A stretch of DNA of 64,000 nt from Atrichornis clamosus (lineage: Eukaryota; Chordata; Aves; Passeriformes; Menuridae). Both the position numbers and the translations under genes were made by a program. The stretch lies in assembly GCA_013400975.1 (NCBI GenBank), contig WBMZ01005377.1, positions 124,001 through 188,000 of the forward strand, read 5' to 3'. This document shows, in pieces, positions 23,676 through 34,808 of the stretch (the first letter of the stretch is position 1; the number at the start of each line of letters is the position of its first letter). The notes below the pieces were generated by a model. It saw only the letters and a program-made list of their open reading frames with translations, ran no database searches and was not told where the DNA came from.

Positions 23676-23885
23676 TAGTACCAACTGAAACCTCAAAAGT
23701 TGATGTAATAGATATTATGTAAATATGAAGATAATTTTTTAACACCACGTATCTGACTTCTCTGAGTGTAGTTCAATTCCACTGTGTGCACACACGTTGC
23801 TCTTGAAATAAAATGTAGCTAATATTTTTTTAGCTTAAAATAATAAGTTGATTAATAGATCATGTGTTAGAAGTATCTCTACAAC
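23676..23885 (+). repeat. Right copy of direct repeat flanking the ERVL remnant
   Basis: Partner of 21087-21325, same orientation, beginning at the same TTTAGTACCAA motif and ending near AGAAGTATCTCTACAACAAG. Retroviral integration duplicates only a few bases, so a repeat of about 200 bp on each side needs another cause. Confidence 0.7.
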
Positions 23886-25515
23886 AAGCTACACGGTGCT
23901 CTGCACCCCATCCAAATTATATGGGCCAGGCTACACATACACAGAAAACAAAGGGCCAAGAAGCCTAGAAACTCCTCTGCCTACCTTCTAACCATGGCTC
24001 TTTGACAGCTCAGGAACAGGAAATGGGATCCTCCTTCTTCTAGTAACACACATCTGAAACTTTTGCATAGCCCAGCCATGTCCCAGCATTTCACCTCTCA
24101 GGTGCCAGGACTTCCATCAGGAATGGGAAGGCAGCAAGTGGATCGTTTGAAGCACAAAATCATGTTAAGCCATCACCCTGCCAAGAAGATTTTCAGACTG
24201 TCCATTTTTATGAATTCATGTTGTTGTCCTGGGCAGTGGGGAAGTTGATAAATCAGAAGGGCCAGTTCTGCCTGTCTTTGACATGGAGTAGTACAGATCT
24301 GGCTGAATTTCCCCACTTGACCATGCCGTGTGTTAGTAGATAGCTGCTGTATTAAAACCTGATGTGGTTTTGGATGTGCATTGGATCAGTTTCTCTCAAA
24401 TAACTCTTCCCATCTAATTTGAGCGTTACACAAATACAGTAACAAGTGAGAGGACTTTTATTGTAGTTTTAATTCAACACAGAGCACAATATATATAACT
24501 ACTGAAAACAGAACCAGAACTTGACAGACTCAGATCTGGCGCTTCCCTAATCCTGTGGGCTCTGTGCAAAGCCCTAATGGAAAAATACCCAGGAAAGGAT
24601 AAGATGAGATGAAATCAAACTCTCTGCAGCTCTTTTGAGATGCTGCTGCCTTTGGAGGGACTTGAGGTAGAGGGAGTTCCTAGACAAAAGTTTGTCCCTG
24701 AGACTTTGAAGGGATCAGAAATTTTTCTGAAGCTCCATGTTGAAAAATCTTCCTGCTTTTCACAGCTCCCCACCTCCCATCCTGGAAGCAAAACTTATTT
24801 CAGAGCCCCTCTGTTGTTTCACGTCCACGTAAATGTGCAAAAGGAAGGGGACTCTGAAAGTTTATGGTGGTGGTTGCTGTGCTAAGTACCAGATGGATTT
24901 CTATCCAGATGTCCTAACAGCTGCTGAAAAGGCATGCAGTAGAAAATTATTACTTCCCAGTTACACATGCAGTTCCTACATGCAGAAAAGACATGGAAAG
25001 GCACTCCTAGAGCTAGGGGTAAAAGGAAGCACATGTTTTACTTCCCTTCTTTCCCAACTACTGTGGGAAACTTGGGGCTTTTATTCATATTCATAGGTCT
25101 CTATGGATTATGTAGTTCCTTACTTCTTGTTTTCCAGCCCCATGTACTGAAGGTCAGGTTTGAGCTCAGGTATGTCAGGGAATGCTTGTGGAATTCGGCA
25201 TTTCAACCGGACTAATTTCCATGTGCTGTTTTGCAAAACGTGTCAGTCACACTTACACCCTTTGATTCCTGTTACTCCCATTTTGTGACTGGGAGATCCA
25301 AATGTGAGTAAATTAAGTTAAAGAAAAAATTCCTTTAACTTCAGTTAGACCAGGATTTTAGTCTTACCCATTTCTCAAAATAAATTATTGCAAGATTGTG
25401 CAAGTGTAAGCACCTACCACCGAAGGCCCAGTGCTACAAAGCACTTGGCAGACAGTGACATATTTTCAAAGAGCTGCAAGGGGTCTTCTGATCGCTTCCC
25501 AACTGAGCACATGGA
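23886..25515. other. Unique noncoding sequence
   Basis: Nothing recognisable. Several plus-strand open frames of 60-87 codons (24640-25215) overlap in different phases and look like chance. Confidence 0.5.
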
Positions 25516-25735
25516 ACCATAGAATGGTTTGGGTTGGAATGGACCTTAAAGATCATCTATTTCCAACCCCGCTGCCATGGGCAGGGACACCTCCCGCTAG
25601 ACCAGATTGCTAAAAGTCTCATCCAATGCGGCCTTGATCACTTCCAGCAATGGGGCATCCACAACTTCTCTTCCAGGGCCTCACCACCTGTTCCAGTGCT
25701 TCAACACCTGTTCCAGTGTCCCAACATATCCTGGC
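25516..25735 (-). mobile_element. CR1 LINE 3' end fragment
   Basis: Plus strand reads CATAGAATGGTTTGGGTTGG, ACCTTAAAGATCATCTATTT, CCATGGGCAGGGACACCTCC and GGGGCATCCACAACTTCTCT, the reverse complement of the CR1 tail. Near the 5' side CACCTGTTCCAGTG occurs twice at short spacing, a local duplication. Weak CR1-like text may continue to about 25817. Same subfamily look as the elements at 11787 and 50525. Confidence 0.92.
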
Positions 25736-27473
25736 CTTCACTATTGCACTCCATGGGAAAAGTTCTGGTTTTATGCATGTGCATCGGAGGAGAGAATTTA
25801 ATGATTCCCATCTCAAAAAAAATTGGCTAGCTGGCCTGTTTCAAAGTTAGCTGTCCAAAACTGTGTCCTTGCGTGCATCCCAACATGCTGAGCAGTACCT
25901 GCAGTTTTCCTCTGTAGTGGGAAAGATTGCTCACAGAATACAGTGTTTGAGGTAGAATTAAAAGCTCTGGGAAAGGCTACTTCACCATGGTATGGCTAGA
26001 GAAAGTTGATGCTGGAGGAGTCTTCTTTCTGGAAAGGAAAATATTTAAGGAATGTAGTATTAGCTGCTAACTAGATGCAAGCTGTATGTGAAACAGGCAG
26101 GAGAACAGGACTTGGTTCCATTTTGCAGGGTGTGTGTGTTTTTGAACTAGATCCTGGTAATCAAATAGATTCAGATAGAGAATTTTTTTTTCCTTTTTTT
26201 TTCTTTCTTTTTTTGTGAGGGGAGGATGGGAGACTGTGTAGTTTGTTTTTTTCTAGGATCCAGTCAGCATCAGGAGCCCATTAGGAGTTACTTAAAGGCA
26301 TAGAAGGCAGTTATCCTGCCTGAAGGAGCTGAAAGCCCATAGCACACAGAAAGCTGTTGTACTGGTAAGAGAAACAGTTTCCTCTCTTAGCACAATGGCT
26401 TTTTGCTTTCAGACTAATCACTTGTTTTTCGGATGTAGTCTGAACAAATAACCAATTGCTGTTATTAATCAAATACTCTGCTACAATTATGCAACTAGGT
26501 TAAAAACTCTGTTTATTTTGTGTTTTTGGGTTTGTCACCTCAAAATAAGTTGGTTTTCCCCTCAAAATGAGTAAGAATTAGCAGCTGTAGATAAAATGTA
26601 TTCTGTTCAATGTGTGCTGTAATTGCTTTTGTTCCTCATCTCATCAAGTTGGTTTTTTTTAAAAACAACTATTCCAGTGAAAGTTCAGCCTCTTTAACAG
26701 TTGATATATTTCTCTCTTGCTCCATTACGAAGCTGATCCAGCTTCGTTTTCTGAATATCCTAGTAGTGTCAGTGCACACGTCTTCTGTCAAGTTCAATTA
26801 AGAATAGCTCAGATAGCAGTTGAGTATTTTTCCATTGCAAATCATAACTTCTTGACCTTTTCAAAACTTCTTCTGCAGATGTTGCTTTGACGGAGTGTCA
26901 GGCTCCACTTGGGCATCGTTCCCTCATTAATGTAAAAGAGTGTGACTGTGTCTTCTCTTACACAAGCAGCTTTGTTTTGTTTTCTCTGCTGTTATTTGAG
27001 TTTCATTTTGGAGTGTGCATATGCTCAGATTTCCTTCTCGCAGCACAGCTGGCTATACCCAAGAGTGTGCAGTCTCGAGTTTACAGCTAGCACTGCTGGG
27101 GTGGGGGCAGTGCACACACAAGGAAAAAGGAAAGGAGGCAGTAGTACAGTCTTAACAACGTGAAGATCATGGATTTGTTTTATTTAGATGTAGATATCTC
27201 AATTGCTTGGTCAGACTAATAAGGGAAGGGTAATGCTGTGTTGCAGTTAAGGTGTAATTATGCTTTTTCCAGTGGATAATTACAGCTTATTTATGAACTG
27301 CCAAACCCGACCAATTTTCTTACTGAGACCCGTTTGGCAGAAGTAGCCACGTGTGTGCTACAGGTCAGGTGTGTTAACTTCTGCTGTGCAATGTGATTAT
27401 TCTGGGCCCTGTACTGGCTTATTCTGATTATAGGTGTTAATAAGTATTGATGCAAAAGGACAAACCTTCACTG

Positions 27474-27500
27474 GAGCTGATCTGAGCCCAAGATCAGCTC
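27474..27500. repeat. 10-bp perfect inverted repeat
   Basis: GAGCTGATCT, a 7-base spacer GAGCCCA, then AGATCAGCTC. No terminator or operator role is expected in this genome; recorded as structure only. Confidence 0.6.
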
Positions 27501-29206
27501 TGTGCAGGAGGACATTAACAGCTGGCAGATGACAATGTGCCTCCTAGATTCTTGCATCATAGAAGTGACCCTGCACCTTGTTTGGCACAATCTCCTTGCT
27601 GGTGTGCACCGCTCCTGCGTGCCTTTTGCTTTTGGGACAGGATGCTCAAGCCCTGTTCAGATGGGAGGTTGCTAGGGATCCCTTGGTGCCAGCTCCTGGG
27701 GGCTCCTCTCGTCCCCAGCCAAATGAGTCTGATCCACATAGCCAGGATACAGAAGCAGACAAAGCCTTTTGCAGAAAGACTGATGATAAAAATGATGACT
27801 TTGGGGTGCAACCAAAATGCCATGTGGGGCCTGATCTTCAAATCTGTGGAAACCTGTGAAAGTGCTTTGCTTTCATGCACAAAAAATATCTGTGTGATGT
27901 GTAGTTCTCTCAAATTTTAAAAATAAGACCAAAAAGACAAACCCCAAAATCCTGTCTGCATGTTCTGGCAACAGCCCATTTACAAGGCATTTGACCATTT
28001 AGCCTCAGTTAAGACCTCTTTGAAAGCACTGGCTAACTTTGCATTGCCTGGATTTTCTCTGAGTCCCCAGTCTCAGCTGTTGATGGAAGATACGGTAAAT
28101 AATGTTGGACACTTGAAAAACAGAGATTAATTGTATGAAAATGTCATACAGGTCAAGGGGGATTGTGTTTCATGCTATTTACTGATACAGGGCAGCATCA
28201 CCAGTGGAATTTGTACATCCTATACTCTAACATGCTCATTTATTTGGCACTCCTTAATGGAAAACATGGAGCAATTATATGCAGACAATGCTGTAATGGA
28301 AAATAATTGAAGACAGACATGGTTTGGGTTTTTGTTTTGTTTTTTTTTAAACAATGCATGCCAGATCCTGCATGCAACAATCCTTTTTTTTTCCTCTCAG
28401 CGCAAATGCAGCCAATGCTTGAACCACATATGAAACCACAGTTCTGAGGCTCCAACTTCACAGCCAGCTAGAAATGACCAAAACAACATCTGCTACAGTT
28501 AGAATTTGAAAGTGTTTTTTTACTTTGTAGTGTTCCTTTCTCTGCTCAGTAAAGCTAATGTTTTGTAACTGTTTTATCTGAGTAAACAGAAAACTCAATG
28601 GCTTTCTGAACTTCAGCAAAGGATTTGTGTGAAAATCCCTCATACAAAAATGGATAAAGTATATGTGTGCATAAATCTGTGCATATGTAGTATTTGAACC
28701 AATTCTTGTTATGTCTTCCACAGTGCTGTAACAGTTAAAGCTTCTTTTAAGTCAGTGTACACTTAACATTCCCTTGCTTTTTATGGTTTTAAACATCAGT
28801 GTTTACCTCTGCGTAAGTGAAGCTGTCAACACAGCGCTTCTAATATTAATGTGACATATATGTCTGTTCCTGTTGCTCTTGTTATTATTAATAGTAATCA
28901 TAATATTTGAGTTATGGTAGTATACCTCAAGGCCCAGCCCTCTTCTCACTAAGTTTTTGCGAAATAGATTAGAGAGAGGGTCCCTTTCCAGACAAAAGAT
29001 CAGTTGAAAATCACTCATGCAGAGAAGGAGCAGTGAGAGGGAGCAGGTCAGAAGAAGAGCTGAAGTGATGGTGATGGTGCCACATGTGTCAGAGGAATCA
29101 AAAATAATCAAGTTTAATTGATTTGGATGGTCAAACACGTTTCAATGCTCTCGCACAGGTTGGAGCAATGTGGCTGAAGCTCTGGTACTTGTATTGATCT
29201 CAGCTC

Positions 29207-29227
29207 AGTACCTCAGGCTGAGGTACT
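29207..29227. repeat. 21-bp palindrome
   Basis: AGTACCTCAG, central G, CTGAGGTACT: ten-base arms with exact complementarity and a one-base centre. No surrounding repeat explains it. Confidence 0.65.
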
Positions 29228-31001
29228 TTTCAGCCATGGCCAAGAAGCAATTAAATAGGTAAGCAGCTTTTAGGAGTCCTGCACATCCTCTTCTTGACAG
29301 GCAGTGGGAGCAGAGAGGAGGTCTGTAGCAATGATAACTTGTCAGGAGGGCATGAAGAACAGAACCCTTAATATATTGACTTCAGAAGAAGTTAGATTGT
29401 GTCATGTCTTTACGCAGTTTATGCAGAGAACTCTCTTTGACACTTAGCAAACTACCCTGGGCTACCAGCCACGGTGGTAGCCTTGTTCACAGAACATAAC
29501 ATTGTTCACGTCACAGAACACTGCTTTCACGTGCATCAGCTTCTCCTCCTATATCTTAGGGCCATGAAGGCCCTCAGTCATCTTGCAGGGTTCTGTGTGG
29601 TGACTGGCACGTTCATGTTGTTATGAGAAGTTTAAAAATCTGTTCTTCTTCCAAGCACCAAGAATAAAGGCTTGTATCAGAACCAGAGGAAAGACCTTTT
29701 CTAGCACAAAGACAGGCCTTAGGAGAAGTAGCGGGTGGTGTAGTTTTTCTACCTGTTTTCCATAGCTTGAAGTTGTATGAGCCCATGAACTATTCTAGTA
29801 AGCCGTGTCAGCATTGTAAACTGTTGCATGAAGAGTAAAATATCCATTAAATTATGGTTATGGGAGTGGAATGACAGAGTGGAAAACAAATAGCAGAAAA
29901 CTGAGAGCTGAGAATTAATAGATTTTCTTGTACTAAGTCATTCATTGTCATGTTGCAAAAGTTGTTACATTGGAAAAAATATCTATGTCTTTTTCCTTAT
30001 TCACAAAATATGAGTATTTCTATGGTGAGGTCAGAAATCACAGAAAAGGTACAACATAAAAGGCTTTGAGGCAAAGTGCTGTTTGATCACTATGCCTTAC
30101 TGCTGCTGAGCCTTTTCTTTAAGCATGTAAAGAGTAATTGTATGGCCATTTTAATTATTTGACCATTATTGATAGTGTTGTAAAACAAATCTATGTGCCC
30201 TTTATTGCCACAAGATTATAGTAATTGCGAGCAAGCAGGCATTAAGAAAGCTTCGAGTACTCTGCTTGCACTGCTCTGTATTGGTGGAGATGAAGGCAGA
30301 AAATCCAGCCTCCTAAAATGACATATTAGTAAACTACGGTGTAATTTTGAGCTGGTGAATTTATGGATTGGTTTTTTTTCCCTTCAAAAGCTGAGTTGCA
30401 CACAAGTATTTGAAGGGAAAATGTGGCTTTGTTGTGCCTAACTGGCACAGATTCAATGTGCTAATGATACAGTTTTAAATTCTGCATAAGTCAAAGATGC
30501 AAATAATAAAAGATGGGCTATTTTAGAAGTTTTTTGAAATAGTTGTGTGTGAAAACGGATCACAGTTTGCAGATGACTCTGGAGTGCCACGTCCATCTGT
30601 CCTCCTTGCCGGAGTGATAATGGAAGCGATTAGTGAATTGCCAACATGGCAAGTAACAGCCTCCCTGGTGGCATTGGCTTTGATTGATTTTATGCAGCAG
30701 TGAGAGGCTCCATGTTTCATTCCCAGAGACTCCACGTCCAGGATCAGAGGTTATGGGGATGGGAGGGCAGAAGCAGTATGATGTCTTCATTACACAGAGG
30801 AAAAAAGCCAATTATGCTGAACACCAGTGCTGCTCCCCCAACTGCCATTGGCATCAGCTCCTAAAATACAGGGTTGCCAAGTCTCCTGGCCAATATCTGC
30901 TGTTCTGGCAACAGGAGACATCACAAAAAATTAAAAAAAAAAAAGAAAAAGAAAGGAATAAAAGATTAAAGGAATTACAGGAGTGACGAGGGAATAATTT
31001 T

Positions 31002-33413
31002 AGGGTCTGATTCTCCAGCTAAGATCAACTCCCTGTGAACAGCAAAGACTTCAGCACTTCAACAGGATTATTTGTGGATTGGACTCTTACATGATAGCTT
31101 GGGAATACATTGGTTTGCTATTAAACAAATATACATATGGATATTTTTATGTATATGTAGCCAAATTACCTGGGAGTGCAGGGGATTACCGGAATATATA
31201 GAATAGGAAATCTCTCTGCAGTTATCGTGAGTTTATAGCTGTACACAGCAATGTCTCTGTGGTGTCCAGTTGTACTTCTGTGCTCATTAGGGGAAGGATA
31301 GCATCTCTCTTCAGAGCTCTCTGCCAGTTCTTTCCTCAGTACAAAGCAATGGCTCTAACCTACAGCTGTTGGAAGCTTTATCTCTCTGTCTTTATTCAGC
31401 CCTTCTCAAGGTTTTTGAGGAATATGTGAAGGTTGAAACTTGAAGGAACAAGGTATTCTCAGAGCCTGCATACCCTTTCCTTCAGGAAACAGCGTGGTCC
31501 TGAATCTGCCTGGTTTTCATTGAAATATCTTCCCATAACAACCTCTGAAAAGAGACCTTGCCCTCACTCCCTGAAAATAAGGCATTAACACTTCTGAAAG
31601 TCTCTTTAGCAGCATAATAAGCTTGGTACATTTCAGGCCTGGGAATTAGTAACAGTATTTTTTGGGGAAGCCAAATACATCAGTAAGCACATTGAAATTA
31701 TCCACTGGGACGGTGGATTGTAGGGAAACTGAGAGTGCTGAATTTTGGAATTATGAAAATATTTTGAACTGAGCAAATGTTGATTGTGATGCCTGTTATG
31801 CCGTTTATGCTAAGGCATACATTTATATGAGCACACTTAGTGAGGTATCATTTAATCCGGTAGGGTGAAAATAACCAAGTAAATAATTTTCCTTTATATA
31901 AGTGAAAATGCCTTTTTTCTTTTCATAGTCATGCTATCAGAGGACAATTTGTGTTGTTGATTAACATTTTAAAATATCATTTAAAACAAGTGAAAAAAAC
32001 TTGAAGAAATTCAAGTGCTAAAGGTATCTTTCTAAATTGTCATTTTAACTTAAAAGTACTTCTTATTTTTATGGTTCAAATTTTCCCTTTATTAAAAAGA
32101 AATTAAAATGAGATACTTCCCCCTCCCATTCTTTCCGTTTTCCTTCACCTTTCATCTGATGTAAGGGAAAATAGAGTGGAGAATAAGCGGCCTTCTCAGT
32201 TTTTACCACACCCCTCGCTTCAAAAAGTGAGCCTTAGCTGGTCGCGCTTTCTTTCAGTTCAGGCTGAAAAATGAAAGTGTGTTCTTTCAGCACCCAGCCC
32301 TGACTGGGAGAAGGGCTGGTTCCTCTGCAAGAGTTTTTCTTCTTGACTCGCCCGTAGCGTGATCCAGTGCTGTCTCCAGGGAGTCTTGTGCGGGGGAGCC
32401 GAGGGGACAGACTGTGTCCCCCGGGACACGCGTCAGGCTGAGCTCAGCCTGTCCCACCTCGGCCCAGGACTGAAGCACGGCCAAGAGTGGGATTGGAGCC
32501 AGGCAGCTCCTCAGGGATATCTCAAGCCGCTGCAGGATGTGTCCCATCTCCTCTGCAAGTGGGGAGATACTGTGTATTTAAAGATCTGAAGTGCCCGGCG
32601 TCATGACGAGAGCAGAAGCACCCAGACAAACCAGAGCTGGTTTTGTGGCTTGTGCTGTTTTCAAATTAGGAAAACAGTCAAGGGCTTTCGGATAAGATGT
32701 GCATGTCAAAAGGCAATAAAAAAACCAACTGGTCTTAAAAGCTAATCGCCATGCACCGTTGAGATTGGGACCAAAAAATGTTAGCTAATATTTTAAATGT
32801 GAGTGAAGGGTCAACAGATGAACCGTATTGTAAACATACATGTCAGCAGCAGGGCAGGGTTGAAGATAAAATTGGAACCATGTGCCTCTCCATTTCTCAT
32901 AAGGCACAGAGGTCATGACCCCAACGGCTTAAAAGTTCCTCAACAGGGAAAAATATAATAATGTCATATGTCACGCAGGGAGATGCTGTGCTTATTAATT
33001 TTGTAAGGTACATACAATTGCTAAGAATAATGTTTTGTACTGTGAAGGAGAGAGTCTCTTTTAAGAACATCTGGTTTTTATCAAATAAAACTACTCTTGA
33101 ATCAGGTCTTAACACAATACATGGAAATACAGTTAGAACTTACAATGAACTGTAACTAATCCCACAAACTGACGAATCAGCACAAATCACTAAATATGAT
33201 ATTTAGAGCAAATGAATACAGTCATCTGATAAACTTTGCAACTGCCTCGTTACTGCCATTTATTCAGTTATTAAAGAGCTGTACCCAAGTTAGCATCCAC
33301 CCCGTTTCCACCCTAATACCTGAGGAAGCTGCAGGCTTTTTCTTTCATTTTTCTTTCTCTGTTAATAATTTCTACACATTTCCTTCCATGGTACAGTTTG
33401 GTGGTCATTTTGC
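31002..33413. other. Unique sequence with a GC/CpG-rich patch
   Basis: Mostly AT-rich. A weak GGGTCTGATTCTCCAGCTAA at 31003-31022 resembles the ends of the old palindromic repeats but is too degraded to call. The part at about 32225-32545 is GC-rich with clustered CpGs (CGCG, CCGGG, CACGCGTC) and palindromes. No exon is evident, though an 86-codon minus frame spans it. Confidence 0.45.
32434..32451. repeat. 18-bp perfect palindrome in CpG-rich patch
   Basis: CAGGCTGAGCTCAGCCTG is its own reverse complement. Just upstream GTGTCCC-CC-GGGACAC forms another inverted repeat, and the GGGACA half can alternatively pair with the TGTCCC after the 18-mer. The cluster could extrude or fold, or bind a dimeric factor; neither is shown. 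Confidence 0.7.
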
Positions 33414-34045
33414 AGTGGTGACTACTGTAAAGTTTGCCTGGATGGCGTCTGGGATGTGGCATCAGGGCCAGAATTGAGACTGGGGGAAAACTTAGACTGG
33501 ATTTTTTCAGTCAGCAAAGATGAGAAGTGGTGGGGCAGCCCCAGATGTGGTCAGTGAGGATGAGAAGGGCTGGGGCAGCCCCAGGCATGGTCACTGAGGG
33601 TGAGGAGGGGCAGGACAGCCCCAGGTGTGTTCAGTGAGGGTGAGGAGGGGTGGGGCAGCCCCAGGCACGGTCAGTGAAGCTGAGGATGACCTGGGGCTGC
33701 CACACCTGGGGATTTTCCAGCCCTCCTCATCCAGGTGTGGTCAGCCACACCTGGGGCTGCTCCATCCCTCCTCACTCTCACTGACCACACCTGGGGCTGC
33801 CCCACCCCTGCTCATTCTCACTGACTAAACCCGGGGCTGCCCTGGACATTGATTTACACGGGAATTTCCCTAAATCACAGCTTTGTTTACAAGGGAAGAC
33901 ATTTCCTCTGAGTCGCACTCATGGAGTTGAGTAAACCTTGCTGCTTTTCATATAAAGTATGAAGCTCACTTCACAACTGGTCCTTCCAGATTTTAATATT
34001 TCCATATTAAAATATGAAGATGAAGAAATAAAGGATAGAGATTAG
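33414..34045 (+). repeat. Tandem duplication, unit 1 (632 bp)
   Basis: Begins at AGTGGTGACTACTGTAAAGT and ends where the same AGTGGTGACT begins again at 34046. Order inside: lead sequence (CTGGATGGCGTCTGGGATGT), one copy of 40-bp repeat A (about 33475-33510), repeat B direct copies, repeat B inverted copies, then a unique tail (CCTGGACATTGATTTACACG onward). Same order as unit 2, with different copy numbers. Confidence 0.88.
33511..33840. repeat. Repeat B foldback array in unit 1 (40-bp period)
   Basis: Direct copies start at 33511, 33551, 33591, 33631 and (partial) 33671, with core GGGGCAGCCCCAGG. Inverted copies with core CCTGGGGCTGCCCCA lie at about 33691-33744 (broken), 33745-33784, 33785-33824 and 33825-33840. 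The copy at 33631-33670 is complementary to 33745-33784 at 34 of 40 positions by eye, so a long hairpin is possible. Confidence 0.85.
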
Positions 34046-34108
34046 AGTGGTGACTTCTATAAAGTTTGCCTGGATGGGGTCTGGGATGTGGCATCGGGGC
34101 CAGAATAG

Positions 34109-34660
34109 GGAATGGGGGAAAACCCGGACTGGATTTTGCCTGGAGTACGGAATGGGGGAAAACCCGGACTGGCATTTTCCTGGTGTACGGAATGGAGGAA
34201 AACCCGGACTGGATTTTTCCTAGTGTACGGAATGGAGGAAATCTCGGACTGGATTTTTCCTGGAGAATGGGAGAAAACCCGGACTGAATTTTTCCAGGTG
34301 TACAGAATGGGGGAAAACCCGGACTGGATTTTTCCTGGCATACAGAACGGGGAAAAACCCGGACTGGTGTTTTCGTGGTGTACGGAATGGAGGAAAACTC
34401 GGACTGGATTTTTCCTAGTGTACGGAATGGAGGAAAACTCGGACTGGATTTTTCCTAGTGTACGGAATGGAGGAAAACCCGGACTGGATTTTTCCCAGTG
34501 TATGGAATGGAGGAAGGCCCGTACTGGATTTTTCCCAGTGTATGGAATGGAGGAAAACCCGGACTGGATTTTTCCTGGAGTACGGAATGGAGGAAGACCC
34601 GGACTGGATTTTTCCCGGTGTACGGAATGGGGGAAAACCCGGACTGGATTTTTTCGGTCA
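34109..34660 (+). repeat. Minisatellite A: 14 copies of a 40-bp repeat
   Basis: Each copy contains GGAAAACCCGGACTGGATTT and ends with a TTCCTRGTGTACGGAATGGA-type segment. The 'CCCGGACTGG' core (or a one- or two-base variant) recurs at intervals of 40 bp, with one copy shortened to about 35 bp near 34261-34276. Divergence between copies is a few bases. The unit has no stop codon in several frames on either strand, which creates the long open frames over this region; none is a gene. Confidence 0.95.
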
Positions 34661-34808
34661 GCAAAGATGAGGAGGGGTGGGGCATCCTCAGGTGTGTTCA
34701 GTGAGGATGAGGAGGGGTGGGGAATCCCCAGGTGTGTCTCACCCTCACTGACCACACCTGGGGCTGCCCCACCCATGCTCATTCTCACTGACCACACCTG
34801 GGGCTGCC
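34658..34808. repeat. Repeat B foldback array in unit 2 (40-bp period)
   Basis: Direct copies at 34658-34697 and 34698-34737 are followed by a partial inverted copy (34737-34751), a full inverted copy (34752-34791) and a partial one (34792-34808). 34698-34737 and 34752-34791 are complementary at 34 of 40 positions with a 14-base loop. Confidence 0.85.

Larger units (their letters stand above)
25736..31001. other. Unique noncoding sequence
   Basis: No gene supported. A 127-codon plus frame (27537-27920) and a 118-codon minus frame (27557-27913) cover the same bases and have no recognisable domain. T-rich tracts lie at about 26184-26215, and an A-rich tract at 30924-30963. Two short palindromes are listed separately. 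Confidence 0.5.

Noticed and set aside
27537..27920. 127-codon plus frame and 118-codon minus frame over the same DNA
   Set aside because: Neither has a recognisable domain, and mutual overlap argues for chance.
31002..31075. Possible further copy of the old palindromic repeats (GGGTCTGATTCTCCAGCTAA)
   Set aside because: Only one end resembles the family; the rest does not align.
34109..34660. Regular repeats resembling a CRISPR array
   Set aside because: The units abut with no unique spacers, the period is 40 bp with internal drift, and the surroundings are vertebrate. It is a minisatellite.
34057..34797. 246-codon minus-strand open frame, longest in the window
   Set aside because: It is the translation of the 40-bp minisatellite. 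The repeat lacks stops in several frames on both strands (a 235-codon plus frame covers 34112-34819), and since 40 is not a multiple of 3 the peptide cycles through three phases. No start context, splice or domain evidence.
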